In this document: positions 50,313-63,638 of the stretch, piece by piece | Layout of the letters: every line of letters begins with the position of its first letter | Position numbering within the stretch: the first letter of the stretch is position 1 | Translations under genes and position numbers: made by a program | Notes under the pieces: generated by a model | What the model was told of the DNA's origin: nothing | Database searches by the model: none | The model's input: the letters and a program-made list of their open reading frames with translations, nothing else | DNA from: Balaenoptera acutorostrata | Taxonomy: Eukaryota > Chordata > Mammalia > Artiodactyla > Balaenopteridae | Reading direction: 5' to 3' | DNA: 64,000 nucleotides | Assembly: GCF_949987535.1 (NCBI RefSeq) | Contig: NC_080069.1 | Location: 38,491,269-38,555,268 of the forward strand

Positions 50313-53300
50313 GGGGCCTCAGAACACTACCTCCTTGGGCTTTTGTGTGCTTAATTACCTCAATGCCTGGCACATAAAAAGTCCTCAATAATGTCAATTA
50401 CTCTTCAGAAAAAATACAGCTGCTTGAGTTCCCTTCCAGGGATAGGGGAAATGTTTTACTTCTTTATCTTAGGGGGTTTGCTCCTAACGCTGAGCTTTCT
50501 AAAGAGGCTGATGACTTTTGTGGCTTCTTCATTAAATGAGATTCTATGAAAAGCACTTAGCAGAGTATGGCATAAAGTAGTTGCTCATGAAACATCAAAA
50601 ATCCTTCTGCTTTGGTGCTCGGAAACTTTCACACAAGCTCTAGCTCATTTCACACCTCTACTCCCAACCCACCCTCCAGCCCACCATGCAACCACTCCAC
50701 CTTGGCAGCTCTGCCTGGTCCTCTAACTCTTCAAGAATTAACAATTTCATTTCAGTTCCTTTGCATCCCGGTGGACATGGCACTTCCATGATTCAAGAAT
50801 GACTGATGAAGTAACTGGCAAGAAAACCTGAAATGGTATTAAATAAATAGCGAGTTGGTCTATGTGCTTTTAGGGATGTACACTTTGTGCAAGAGGCACC
50901 AAGCTTGTTAGCTCTGCCAGCTGTGGCAAGAAAAGGAAGATTCCAGTCTTGTACAAAGACATACATTTGGAAATAAGCTGGGGTCCCCAAAAGGTCCTTT
51001 GCCTCAAAAATCTGGTCTTCTATTGTCAGGAAGGACTAATCTGTGAAGCTGGGTTAAAGTATGACTTCTGTGAAAAAAATGAAGATTTTAAAGCAGTCAC
51101 TTTCATTCATGAATGAAAGAGCAGAATCATGACTTTCTTTCAGTATCCAAGATGGAAATAGGATGCTGGACTGGTAAACAGAAAATGCATCATGATTTAT
51201 CAATACAGCAGGCACGATGCACAGGGCCAGGCCACATCACTCAGCTGTTAAGAAGGTGGCAGTAGTTGTGGACAAAGCATAATGAGCGATTGTGCTCCAG
51301 TCCAAGTGGTCCCGGATGCGATTATCCAACCCCCTCACTTAAATGACCACAGGCTTAAGTTCAAGGTCGAAGGAGAGAGCCGCATTTGCTGAGGCAGACT
51401 TTCAAACAGGAGGCTTCAGTTCTCAGCTAGACATGGTACTAAAAAAAAATCCCTAATTATTTTTTTTAAATTGAAGAAGCTCTATGTGGAATATAATGAG
51501 GCATTTACAAAACAAGCCAACAAACCAAAATCAGTTTTGTTTCTTTCTTCCTCTTTCGGGAATCAGAATCTACTTCCCTCTACCACTGACTAAATCAAAA
51601 CCATTACGACTCTTGAAAATATGTTATCGGTTCAGAGACGTGGTTTGTTAGTGCAGGTCTCTGGAGAAGAAAACCTTGATGGCTGCTTTTTGAGTGTCAG
51701 GGCCTGCTGCTCAGGCAGTGGGGTGACACATCATGCTGCAGGATGTCTTACGTAGGTGGTCATCTCACCTACAGTAGATTCATGTAAGCCACAGCCCTCC
51801 CACCCCCAACCCTGAGCACTTGCTCATTTTCTGATCCCTTACTTGCATTTTTCCCCCATACTGGCTAGGGAGTAAAGGGACATGGGAAAGAGAAAGGGAT
51901 GGGGGAGGGAACATAAAAATATGCCAAATAGATAAAATCAGTTTCAAGTTTCCAGAAACCTCCCAGAAACAAAAAATGATGGAGTATATCAGTTTAGGAA
52001 GGAAAAAAGGGAAAAAGGTATAAGACAGCAAGAACAAAAACCTCTGTAGAGCAATGGCTCAATGTGCTTCCCCGATAATTCCATGAGACCGAAGGATGCC
52101 CTTGGAGAGAGGGAACAGTGTGCGAGAAAGGGCCGTGTTGGGAGCCCAGCATGCCGTCTGGAGAACCTTGCGTTTCTGGGTTAGAGTGATGAGCAGCCCC
52201 AGATCTGGGGGCACCCAGGCCTCTGTTCTAATGGGGGTGGTGGGGAAGAAGAAAGGGAGGGTGGAGAGGGAGAGTCAAAAGTGTCTGCTCCAGGTGAAAT
52301 TATAAAAAATTCAGATGAGAAAAAGTAGATGCTAGCACGCAAGGAAGGGAACCAGCGTCAGAGGAGATCCTTAGCCACTTGTGCTGGGAATGCACGGTGG
52401 ATTTAAAACCTGAAGACAAGTGGTTCCCCATCCGTCCACATCCTGAGGAGAGCACACAGTCCCAGCCCTACATTTCAGGAGAGAGACAGAGTCTGGAGGA
52501 TCCTCAGGAAATGCCACGCCAACAATGAGGGCGATACACATGAGGCTATGTGATACACATAAAGACTGCTCATCCCTGAGGACCTTAGGGAGGTCAGGAG
52601 ATGCAGGAAGGCCGCACACAGGTAGCCCAGGAATGCAGGAATCCTGGCTGAGGTGGTTCAGGCAAGAAGCTCGCTAGAAAGGCCACATGTAGCCTCCTGG
52701 GCATGGTGTTCCAGAGTTCAGTGGCTGAACCTGCCAACTGGGTTACCACAGGTGGGGTACAGATGAACAGAGGCAGAGGGGTCCCAGCCTTCAGGTGTCT
52801 GGATGGGGCCCAGAGGTGCCCATCTGGACCTAAAGGATGGTCACCTCCAGCCATGAATAGCCTCATCTGTTTACCCCAAACCAGTGTCACATGACAAGGG
52901 CTGAGCAGCACTGCTCTAGGCTGGGGGCTGGTAAAGAAGGCGCTGAGAGACAGACTGGTCCCTCCTTTCAATATGTCCACACAGATTTCTTCAACTAAAG
53001 AAGGTACTCACGTAAAGGGACATGAGAAACTCAACAGCAAGGCTGACCACAGCATCTGACAAGCCTCTTTCTACTCTAATGGCTCCAGAGGTCAATCAAA
53101 AGTGGGGCAAATGGAAAAGCCGGGCAGCCAGACACCTCTTCAGCCTGGGTCATTGTAACTGGTGCGAGAACAAAAGGCCAGTGGGAAGTAAACCACACGG
53201 GAACAGCCAGAGATGGAGGCTATTTCCAAAATCAATCTGGCTCGTCTAGTTGCAAACAAGGCAAGGCTATTATCTGGGGAAGCACAGGAATCCATCTCCT

Positions 53301-54552
53301 CCAACTCCTTGATCAGCTTTATTCTCTATGACAATCCAGCCCGAAGGGCTCAGATGAAAGCTGCTGACTATTGCTAATGACCTGGAAATCACAGGATGAA
53401 AGACCAATGGCCTATCACATAGGTGGCACTGGCCAATCTGAAGTACGCACGGTGTGGGCCAGGCTACCCGCGATGTGGAAAGCTGTGATTTTAAATGGGT
53501 ATAGAGCAAAGTGGTCTTTCCCTTGAGTTTGAGGATGGATTTGAGGAAGAGGAATAAGAGTTGGAGGAGGAGGAGGTGGAAAAGGTGAGGGAGTTGATAG
53601 TCACTCAGCAGGTGGGAGGCTCTCAGGTCATGCCCAACCTCGGCTTCCCTCTGAGAGCGCCAAAAACATGGCCACCGGCAGAAGGTGGGGAGTCATGGGC
53701 AGAGGAGTGGCGTGGAGCTGAGCGCCTCCTACTGGCCACCTTGGTCGGTAAATGGAGGGAAGGAAAGGGAAGCCTGAAACCTGCTCCTTGGAAGAGGAGG
53801 CTGAGAGCAGAGAGTCCCCCCCCACCCCCCACCGGAGGCCTCAAAGAAAGATGGAGATGGGATTTGGATCTCTTTTCCAACAGCATGGTCAGCCTGAGAC
53901 CATGCCCAGGTTTGAGAAGGGCAGGCTCTATGCAGAATGCTATAATGGGCAAGGGTGACTTTTGATGGTCTGAAAAGCTTTCTTTCTTTTTTTCATTTGC
54001 ATAAATGTTTATTGAGTACCTGCCATGTGATGGGCATTATTATACCAGATGCCAATGACAATCAGCAGCTTTAATGTTAGCCACCTACCTCTGATGGTCA
54101 TTGACGTCACAATGTCAGGCATATTGTAGGTTCTCAATTCCTGACCCTTGGAATCCCATCAACTATCCTTCTATCCTACTCTTTCCTCATCCCATGCACT
54201 CAGCTTAAACTTATGGTCCTATTCAGGCCCAAGGTAGAAATTAGCTAAGGTGACAAACTGCTCTGTTCTCAGGAGAGAGGGCAACTTTCACAGATCACAA
54301 ACGAAACAGAGCTTTTGCCTTTGTTAATTCTTTTCATCCCACTGTCCTAACTCTAGAAAAGCCCCTCGTCGCTGTTCATCAGGATCTCCTGGCTAGTCTC
54401 CTTAACTGAATTCAACTTCAGCCGCTTTTACCGGACACTGCCTGTGCACTAGTATTTATGCCCTCTTCTAGGGGCTTGAGATGGAAAGACAAGTAAATAT
54501 AACACTAGCATATCTCCTAGAAAGCTCACAATCCATTACAGGGGAACAACAC

Positions 54553-54600
54553 AAAAATATATATATAAAAGTATATATAAATATATATAAAATATAGTAT
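54553..54600. repeat. AT-alternating tract
   Basis: aaatatatatataaaagtat then atataaatatatataaaata. Low complexity. Confidence 0.8.
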
Positions 54601-54689
54601 GGTAAGTGCTATAATCAACACACTTCTCAAAGGCGACGAAAACACACAGAAGAAAGCAATTAAATCTAACTGGGGCAGATAGGAAAGCC

Positions 54690-56215
54690 AAAGAGAGAGG
54701 GTGATGTGTGAGCTGAGCTTTGACAGATGGGTAGGAGTTCTCCAGGTGGACAAGGTATGGTGTGAGAGGCAGAGGGGGCAGTATAAACACAGGTTGGGGG
54801 TGTCTAGAAGCCTGGCAAAATCTGAAAAAGACAAGAGATTCTCTGTGAATCATGCATCAGGGGCACAGGCAAAGGAGTGCAGCGGAAGTGGTTGGATATA
54901 AGGAGGGGACTGGACATGGGTTCAAAGATCCTACACCATTCTATGGATTGTGGGCTTCATTCTGCAGGCAGGAGGGAGCCATCAAAGATATCTTCTAAAG
55001 CTTTCTTGAGATATGACTTCCTATATAATTGACTCTTTTAAAGTCTACAATTCAAGGGTTTTTACTATATTCACAGAGCTGTGAAGTTATCACTACAATC
55101 TAATTTTAGAACATTCTCATGGTCCCAAAAGACACTTCATGCCCATTAGTAGCCACTCCTCATTCCCTGCCATTGATACCCCACGTTCTCAAGGCAACCA
55201 CTAATCTACATTGTGTCTCTACAGATTTGCCTATTCTGGACATTTCATATTCATCAACCATATGATATCTGGTCTTTTGAGACTGGCTGTTATCACTCAG
55301 CATAATGTTTCGAAGATTCATCCACAGTAGCATGTATTAGTACCTCTGCCTTCTTTATTGCCAAATAATAGTCCATTGTATAGATTTTTGTTTATCCATT
55401 TATCAATTGATAGACATTTGGGTTGTTTTAACTTTTTTGGCTACTGTGAATAATGCTGCTACATACTTCATGAATAAGTTTTTGTATGAACATATATTTC
55501 CATTTTTCTTGGGTATAATCTGAGGAGTGGAAATGTTGAGTCATATGGTAACTCTATGTTGAACATTTTGAGGAATGGCTAAATTGTTTTCCAAGTAGCG
55601 GAACCATTTTATATTCTCACTAGCAATGTAATTATGTTACATTACATTTTAATTACATTGCAATGTTAATGTTTTGGAAAATGTTCTAATTTCTCCAAAA
55701 CCCCACCAACATTTGATATTGTCTGTGTTTTTTTTTTTTATTATGGCCATCCTACTGGATGTGACGTTGTCTCACTGTGGTTTTGATTTGTAGGGATACC
55801 TAATGATGAATGAGATTGAGCATCTTTTCACATGCTTATTCACATCAAAGATTTTTAAGCAAGAGAAGTAGCTGTTTTATAATAAATCTGGGGGTGAGTT
55901 GGACAGAAGAGAAACTAGAGGATGTTGTAAAAACTCAGGGGAGAGTTAATGAGATCCTGGACCAGGGAAAAAGTATGAGCATGGTAACAAAGAGAGGGAT
56001 TCAGGAGCTCTTTCAGAAGGAGCACCCACAGGATGTAATGAAAGATTGGCTGTGTAGGTCAGTGGGGAGTGAGGGGAGAAGGAAGTGGCAAGGGTGGTGC
56101 CAAGGTTTCCAGGCTGGGCAATCAGGAAGATGGTGATGCCATGAACCAAGCTAGAGAAGGAGAGGGGAGAAGTAAATTGGGGAGTGCAAGATTATGAGTT
56201 CAGTTAGGACATGTT
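54690..56215 (+). repeat. Second copy of the same ancient repeat, split by an old L1
   Basis: The left part (54690-54995) has gtgagctgagctttgacaga, tgggtaggagttctccaggt and cattctgcaggcaggaggga. The right part (55855-56215) has tgccaaggtttccaggctgg and atgagttcagttaggacatg. Together they follow the order seen in the copy at 13480. The antisense L1 at 54996-55850 inserted between them. Confidence 0.55.
54996..55850 (-). mobile_element. Old L1 (L1M-type) 3' part, antisense
   Basis: Reads as the reverse complement of an old L1 end: ttgagatatgacttc at the start, attcacagagctgtgaag, ccattgtatagatttttg, gaataatgctgctacatac and ttcacatgcttattcac at the end. It interrupts an older repeat whose two parts flank it (54690-54995 and 55855-56215). 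Confidence 0.85.
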
Positions 56216-58937
56216 AAGTTAAGTCTGTCCCTTCAGAGAGGGACACAGCACTCAAGGGGTAAAAGAGGCAGGATGAACACAACTCTTCTGCTGGGCGAGT
56301 TACCCTGGCAAAGGAGAAATACTGCCTGTCAAAGAGCCAGGACTTCGAGCCTTGCCCTCCATGTCTCCACCTCCTCACTCCAATAGAGTTTTTAATAAAG
56401 TGAAAAACGGGGAAAACAAAAGGGAGTCATGTTTCAAAAAAAGTACTTCCTTTTTAAGAATGTGTGAAAGGCACACAGCCTTTAATAAAAGAGAGCATGA
56501 GATCAAATGGATCCTAACCATCCAGTGACAAATTGGTATTTTTCAGGTCTGGACAGATTTCATGAGGGGGTGCCAGGAAGTTTGGACTGTAAATACTTAG
56601 TGCCCAAAGGATTAGAGAATCAAGAAAAAAAAACCCTCTAAACCCAGAGCAAGATTGTTTTCTATTTACCTCTCCAGGTCCATGTTCTACTCTTCTCCAT
56701 CCACTTCTGGGTGCAGGGAGGCTGCTCACTGAGACTGAATGAAAAGGTTCCCTTGTCAGTTGGCTTCCGGTTTGGTTTGGTCAATAGGCAGCATCAACAG
56801 GGAAGGAGAGTGAGGTCAACCCTGTTTCCCCTGCCAGGTTGCCAAGGAAGGGCCGAGTTCCTCTACTGAGCGCTCAGCTCAGGTCAGGTGGTTCTTCTCT
56901 CCAGGAAGTTATCCTTTCCTAAGCCAATCCCCCTCCTACCCTTCAGATCTAAGGGTGGTGGGAGCACCTTGCTATCACTAGTTCTAGGGTGCTTTCCCAG
57001 CACTTGTTTTCTTTAACCCTTGGACACACCTCTATTAATAGTCTCTTTATTAAATGCTCTTCAAATTTCCCTGCTTGTGTGTGCCATCTGCTTTCTGGTA
57101 GAATCCAGACTGACTCAAACCCTCAGGTTGAAGGTTTTATTCCTTACCTTCTAAGAAACTTAGTCAAGAGTACTATGTTTCCTGAAGCCCAAGCAAGTCA
57201 ATCAGCATCTCACAAAGAAAAATGTCTCCGTCAGTGGTCAGCTGGCTCTTGAGCCACACGTGACCCCTTCCATCACATTGTGATGTTCTTCTGACTCTAT
57301 CTGGACTTTGCATACATTTATTGGGCCAAGAACAGTCTTAAGTGCTGTGGGACCCAAAGCAGGACATGGTCTTGCCCTCAAAGAAAAGTATTGAGGGGGG
57401 CAAATACACACACCAGGGCCCTCACAAAGCCGTCCTGGACACCTTCATTCCCATGGGAACACTAGAACGTTTTCGGCTCTCTCCCAACATCATGGAAGTA
57501 CTAAGAAATGAGAGGTACGAACAACATGACTGCCGGAGAAGCAGAACCAAAGAGAGAAAGGTCCTCAAGGTCCAGATTGGCTTTCAAAAGCTGCTAAGTC
57601 ACTGCTTTGAAATTGAGAGGAGCAAATGCGGCTCAAGAGCCACTGGAATGTGAGCATCACTGCCCTTGAAAGTCACGGTCCAAGGTGACTGCAGCCCTAG
57701 ATGAGGAAGCGGGTGAGGGGGTAGACCTGGAACACCCTCCCTGCTCCAAGGTGGTCTTTTATTTCATTCACCCTCCCCCCAACCCCCAAAGATGACGGCT
57801 TAGCCTTGCAGGCTAAGTCCTACAGGGGCTCAGCAGAACTTCAGGACTCAAACAAAACATTTCCCTCCCTGAGAAGCTGTCTGAGAGCTAGAATCCCCCA
57901 CCCCTCTATCAGGATTGCATAGGCACAGCTTTCCAAATCTGGAGGGTGGTGACAATACCACCCTCCTGGGCTTGTGCCCAAGGACTAAATGAGAAAACAT
58001 AAGGCAGGGGCCCCTCAGTGACTGACTGACCCGAAGACTCAGTGAAGTGCAGCTTCTCTTTCTTCTCCAAGGAAAGTCTCTCTTGTCCTTTATCCTCTCT
58101 CTCAAGGAAGTTTATAAAGATCCACACCAACTGCACATGACTCAAAACAAGTGAACATTCTACCCTGTGTTTCTGAAACAATTAATTCCACTTGAATTTT
58201 ATCATCAAAATATTGGGGGAAAGTATTCTGTCATCTATGGAGGACGAGGTCCTTTAGCCCATGTTTCACTTATACCTAATTTCATCAATATAGCAGCATT
58301 CACGTTTCACTGTAGCCATGACTGGTAACTACATTCGTTTAGAGGCTGGAAATGAAGCTGACATTTCAGGATGGAACAAGCAAATACCGACTGCTGAGGT
58401 TCCTCATCTGTGTTAGAGTGCTTTTGACCATAATGAAAACAAGTTAGACACATGAAAAAAAAAAAAAAAAGAAACATAAGAAAGCGAGGTAATATTCAGT
58501 TACTTGGAAAGACAAATAAGGGAAAAAAGCAATATAAGGTTGTTTTTAGAACTATTTCTGTTTGTTCTTTTTTTTTTAAACATCTTTGTTGGAGTATAAT
58601 TGCTTTACAATGTTGTGTTAGTTGCTGCTGTATAACAAACTGAATCAGCTATATGTATATACATATCCCCATATCTCCTCCCTCTTGCGTCTCCCTCCCA
58701 CCCTCCCTATCCCACCCCTCTAGGTGGTCACAAAGCACCGAGCTGATCTCCATGGGCTATGCAGCTGCTTCCCACTAGCAATCTATTTTACATTTGGTAG
58801 TGTATATATACGTTCATGCCACTCCCTTACTTCACCCCAGCTTATCCTTCACCCTCCCCATGTCCTTAAGTCCATTCTCTACATCTGCGTATTTATTTCT
58901 GCCCTGCCCCTAGGTTATTCAGAACCTTTTTTTTCCT

Positions 58938-61900
58938 TTAGATTCCATATATATGTGTTAGCATACAGTATTTGTTTTTCTCTTTCTGACTTACTTCACT
59001 CTGTAGGACAGACTCTAGGTCCATCCACCACACAACAAATAACTCAATTTCATTTCTTTTTATGGCTGAGTAATATTCCATTGTATATATGTGCCACATC
59101 TTCTTTATCCATTCATCTGTCAATGGACACCTAGGTTGCTTCCAGGTCCTGGCTATTGTAAATAGAGCTGCAGTGAACATTGTGGTACTTGACTCTTTTT
59201 GAATTATGGTTTTCACAGGGTATATGCCCAGTAGTGGGATTGCTGGGTTGTATGGTAGTTCTATTTTTAGTTTTTTAAGGAACCACCATACTGTTCTCCA
59301 TAGTGGCTGTATCAATTGACATTCCCACCAACAGTGCAAGAGGGTTCTCATTTCTGCACACCCTCTCCAACATTTATTGTTTGTAGATTTTTTGATGATG
59401 GCCATTCTGACTGATGTGAGGTGATACCTCATTGTAGTTTTGAATTTGCATTTCTCTAATGATTAGTGATGTTGAGCAACCTTTCATTTGTTTGTTGGCA
59501 ATCTATATCTTCTTTGGAGAAATGTCTACTTAGGTCTTCTGCCCATTTTTGGATTGGGTTGTTTGTTTTTTTGATATTGAGCTGCATGAGCTGCTTCTAC
59601 ATTTTGGAGATTAATCCTTTGTCAGTTGCTTCATTTGCAAATATTTTCTCCCATTGTGAGGGTTGTCTTTTTATCTGGTTTATGGTTTCCTTTGCTATGC
59701 AAAAACTTTTAAGTTTCATTAGGTCCCATTTGTTTATTTTTGTTTTTATTTCCATTTCTCTAGGAGGTGGGCCTAAAAGGATCTTGCTGTGAATTATGTC
59801 ATAGAGTGTTCTGCCTATGTTTTCCGCTAAGAGTTTTATAGTGTCTGGCCTTACATTTAGGTCTTTAATCCATTTTGAGTTTATTTTTGTATATGGTGTT
59901 AGGGAGTATTCTAATTTCATTCTTTTACATGTAGCTGTCCAGTTTTCCCAGCACCACTTATTGAAGAGACTGTCTTTTCTCCATTGTATATTCTTGCCTC
60001 CTTTATCAAAAATAGGGTGACCACATGTGTGTGGGTTTATCTCTGGACTTTCTACCCTGTTCCATTGATCTATATTTCTGTTTTTGTTCCAGTACCATAC
60101 TGTCTTGATTATTGTAGCTTTGTAGTATAGTCTGAAGTCCGGGAGCCTGATTCCTCCAGCCCTGTTTTTCTTTCTCAAGATTGTTTTGGCTATTCGGGGT
60201 CTTTTGTGTTTCCACACAAATTATGAAATATTGTTTTCTAGTTCTGTGAAAAATGCCATTGGTAGTTTGATAAGAATTGCATTGAATCTGTAGATTGCTT
60301 TGGGTAGTAGAGTCATTTTCAGAACGTTGATAGTTCCAATCCAAGAACATGGTATATCTCTCCATCTGTTTGTATCATCTTTAATTTCTTTCATCAGTGT
60401 CTTATAGTTTTCTGCATACAGGTGTTTTGTCTCCTTAGGTAGGTTTATTCCTAGGTATTTTATTCATTAGTGTATAGGAATGCAAGAGATTTCTGTGCGT
60501 TAATTTTGTATCCTGCAACTCTACCAAATTCATTGATTAGCTCTAGTAGTTTTCTGGTAGTATCTTTAGGAGTCTCTATGTATTGTATCATGTCATCTGC
60601 AAACAGTGACAGCTTTACTTCTTCTTTTCCGATTTGGATTCCTTTTATATATTTTTCTTCTCTAATTGCTGTGGCTAAAACTTCCAAAACTATGTTGAAT
60701 AATAGTGGTGAGAGTGGACAACCTTGTCTTGTTCCTGATCTTAGAGGAAATGGTTTCAGTTTTTCACCATTGAAAATTATGTTGGCTGTGGGTTTGTCAT
60801 ATATGGCCTTTATTATGCTGAGGTAAGTTCTCTCTATGCCTAGTTTCTGGAGGGTTTTTATTATAAATGTGTGTTGAATTTTGTCAAAACATTTCTCTGC
60901 ATCTATTGAGATGATCATATGGTTTTTCTCCTTCAATTTTTAACATGGTTTATCACATCGATTGATTTGCGTATATTGAAGAATCCTTGCATTCCTGGGA
61001 TAAACCCCACTTGATCATGGTGTATGATCCTTTTAATGTGCTCTTAGCTTCTCTTTGCTAGTATTTTGTTGAGGATTTTTGCATCTATGTTCATCAGTGA
61101 TATTGGCCTGTAGCTTTCTTTCTTTGTGACATATTTGTCCGGTTTTGGTATCAGGGTGATGGTGGCCTCATAGAATGAGTTTGAGAGTGTTCCTCCCTCT
61201 GCTATATTTTGGAAGAGTTTGAGAAGGATAGGTGCTAGCTCTTCTCTAAATGTTTGATAGAATTCACCTGTGAAGCCATCTGGTCCTGGGCTTTTGTTTG
61301 TTGGAAGATTTTTAATCACAGTCTCAATTGCAGTGCTTGTGATTGGTCTGTATTTTCTATTTCTTCCTGGTTCAGTCTTGGAAGGTTGTGCTTTTCTAAG
61401 AATGTGTCCATTTCTTCCAGGTTGCCCATTTTATTGGCATAGAGTTGTTTGTAGTAATCTCTCATGATCCTTTGTATTTCTGCAGTGTCAGTTGTTACTT
61501 CTCCTTTTTCATTTCTAATTCTATTGATTTGAGTCTTCTCCCTTTTTTTTTGATGAGTCTGGCTAATGGTTTATCAATTTTGCTTATCTTCTCAAAGAAC
61601 TAGCTTTTAGTTTTATTGGTCTTTGCTATTGTTTCCTTCATTTCTTTTTCATTTATTTCTGATCTGATCTTTACGATGTCTTTCCTTGTTCTAACTTTGG
61701 GGTTTTCTTGTTCTTCTTTCTCTAATTGCTTTAGGTGTAAGGTTAGCTTGTTTATTTGAGATGTTTCTTGTTTCTTGAGGTAGGATTGTGCTGCTATAAA
61801 CTTCCCTCTTAGAACTGCTTTTGCTGCATCCCATAGGTTTTGGGTCTTCGTGTTTTCATTGTCATTAGTTTCTAGGTATTTTTTGATTTCGTCTTTGATT

Positions 61901-62687
61901 TCTTCAGTGATCTCTTGGTTATTTAGTAGTGTTGTTTAGCCTCCATGTGTTTGTATTTTTTACAGATTTTTTTCCTGTAATTGATATCTAGTCTCATAGC
62001 GTTGTGGTCAGAAAAGATACTTGATACAATTTCAATTTTCTTAAATTTACCAAGGCTTGATTTGTGACCCAAGATATGATCTATCCTGGAGAATGTTCCA
62101 TGAGCACTTGAGAAGAAAGTTTATTGTGTTGTTTTTGGATGGAATGTCTTAGAAATATCAAGTAAGTCCATCTTGTTTAATGTATCATTTAAAGCTTGTG
62201 TTTCCTTATTTATTTTCATTTTGGATGATCTGTTCATTGGTAAAAGTGGGGTGTTAAAGCCCCCTACTATGATTCTGTTACTGTCGATTTTCCCTTTTAT
62301 GGCTGTTACCATTTGCCTTATGTATTGAGGTGCTCCTATGTTGGGAACATAAATATTTACAATTGTTATATCTTCTTCTTGGATTGATCCCTTTATCATT
62401 ATGTAGTATCCTTTGTCTCTTGCAATAGTCTTTATTTTAAAGTCTATTTTGTCTGATATGAGAATTGCTACGCCAGCTTTCTTTTGATTTCCATTTACAT
62501 GGAATATCTTTTTCCATCCCCTCACTTTCAGTCTGTATGTGTCCCTAGGTCTAAAGTGGGTCTCTTGTAGACAGCATATATACGGGTCTTGTTTTTGTAT
62601 CCATTCAGCCAGTCTATGTCTTTTGGTTGGAGCATTTAATCCATTTACATTTAACATAATTATCGATATGTATGTTCCTATTACCAT
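58938..62687 (-). pseudogene. L1 ORF2 (endonuclease-reverse transcriptase), broken
   Basis: Span of 3750 nt, close to the family's usual ORF2 length. Endonuclease part at 62687-62121: LNVNGLNAP and CLQETHF are present, but the GDFNT motif reads GGFNT, so the catalytic Asp is lost (residue 143 here). After a stop at 62121 the linker is scrambled. RT fingers appear at 61319-61044 ([13 protein letters not shown]) and the RT core at 60936-60460 with [13 protein letters not shown] and an intact FADD at about 60592-60603. Further pieces lie at 60365-60006 and 60217-59597. The C-terminal Cys-rich segment (C-x3-C-x7-H-x4-C) is at 59432-58938. At least four frame breaks separate these pieces. Confidence 0.93.
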
Positions 62688-62745
62688 TTTCTTAATTGTT
62701 TTGGGTTTATTATTGTAGGTCTTTTCCTTCTCTTGTGTTTCCTGA

Positions 62746-63638
62746 CTAGAGAAGTTCCTTTAGCATTTGTTGTAAAGCTGATTTGGTGGTGCTGAATTCT
62801 CTTAGCTTTTGCTTGTCTGTAAAGGTTTTAATTTCTCCATCAAATCTGAATGAGATCCTTTCTGGGTAGAGTAATCTTGGTTATAGGTTTTTCCCTTTCA
62901 TCACTTTAAATATGTCCTGCCACTCCCTCTGGCTTGCAGAGTTTCTGCTGAAAGATCAGCTGTTAACCTTTTGGTGATTCCCTGGTATGTTATTTGTTGT
63001 TTTTCCCTTGCTGCTTTTAATATTTTTTCTTTGTATTTAATTTTTGCTAGTTTGATTAATATGTGTCTTGGCGTGTTTCTCCTTGGATTTATCCTGTATG
63101 GGACTCTCTGTGCTTCCTGGACTTGATTGACTATTTCCTTTCCCATATTAGGGAAGTTTACAACTATAATCTCTTCAAATATTTTCTCAGTCCCTTTCTT
63201 TTGTTCTTCTTTTTCTGGTACCCGTATAATTCGAATGTTGTTGCGTTTAATGTTGTCCCAGAGGTCTCTGAGACTGTCCTCAATTCTTTTCATTCTTTTT
63301 TCTTTATTCTGCTCTGCAATAGTTATTTCCACTATTTTATCTTCCAGGTCACTTATCCGTTCTTCTGCCTCAGTTATTCTGCTATTGATTCCTTCTAGAG
63401 AATTTTTAATTTCATTTATTGTGTTGTTCATCATTGTTTGTTTGCTCTTTAGTTCTTCTAGGTCCTTGTTAAACGTTTCTTGTATTTTCTCCATTCTATT
63501 TCCAAGGTTTTGGATCATCTTTACTATCATTACTTTGAATTCTTTTTCAGGTAGACTGCCTATTTCCTCTTCATTTGTTTGATCTGGTGGGTTTTTACCT
63601 TGTTCCTTCATCTGCTGTGTGTTTCTCTGTATTCTCAT
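62746..63638 (-). pseudogene. L1 ORF1 (RNA-binding chaperone), broken
   Basis: The first 245 codons (63638-62901) are open. They hold a long heptad-rich coiled coil (around residues 40-135, with EERISDLEDKI) followed by the RNA-recognition-like domain (IRIIRVPEKE, then the VPYRINPRRNTPRHILIKL region). Near 62935 the frame is lost by what looks like a one-base deletion, giving a stop at 62901. The downstream C-terminal part (GEIKTFTDKQ) is still recognisable in another frame, which itself carries a TAA. ORF1p normally packages L1 RNA as a trimer; this copy cannot make the full protein. Confidence 0.9.

Noticed and set aside
59466..63582. Plus-strand open frames of about 110-150 codons (e.g. 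63127-63582, 60470-60826)
   Set aside because: They are the antisense shadows of L1 ORF1 and ORF2; their hydrophobic Ser/Phe-rich look is typical of reversed A-rich L1 coding DNA.
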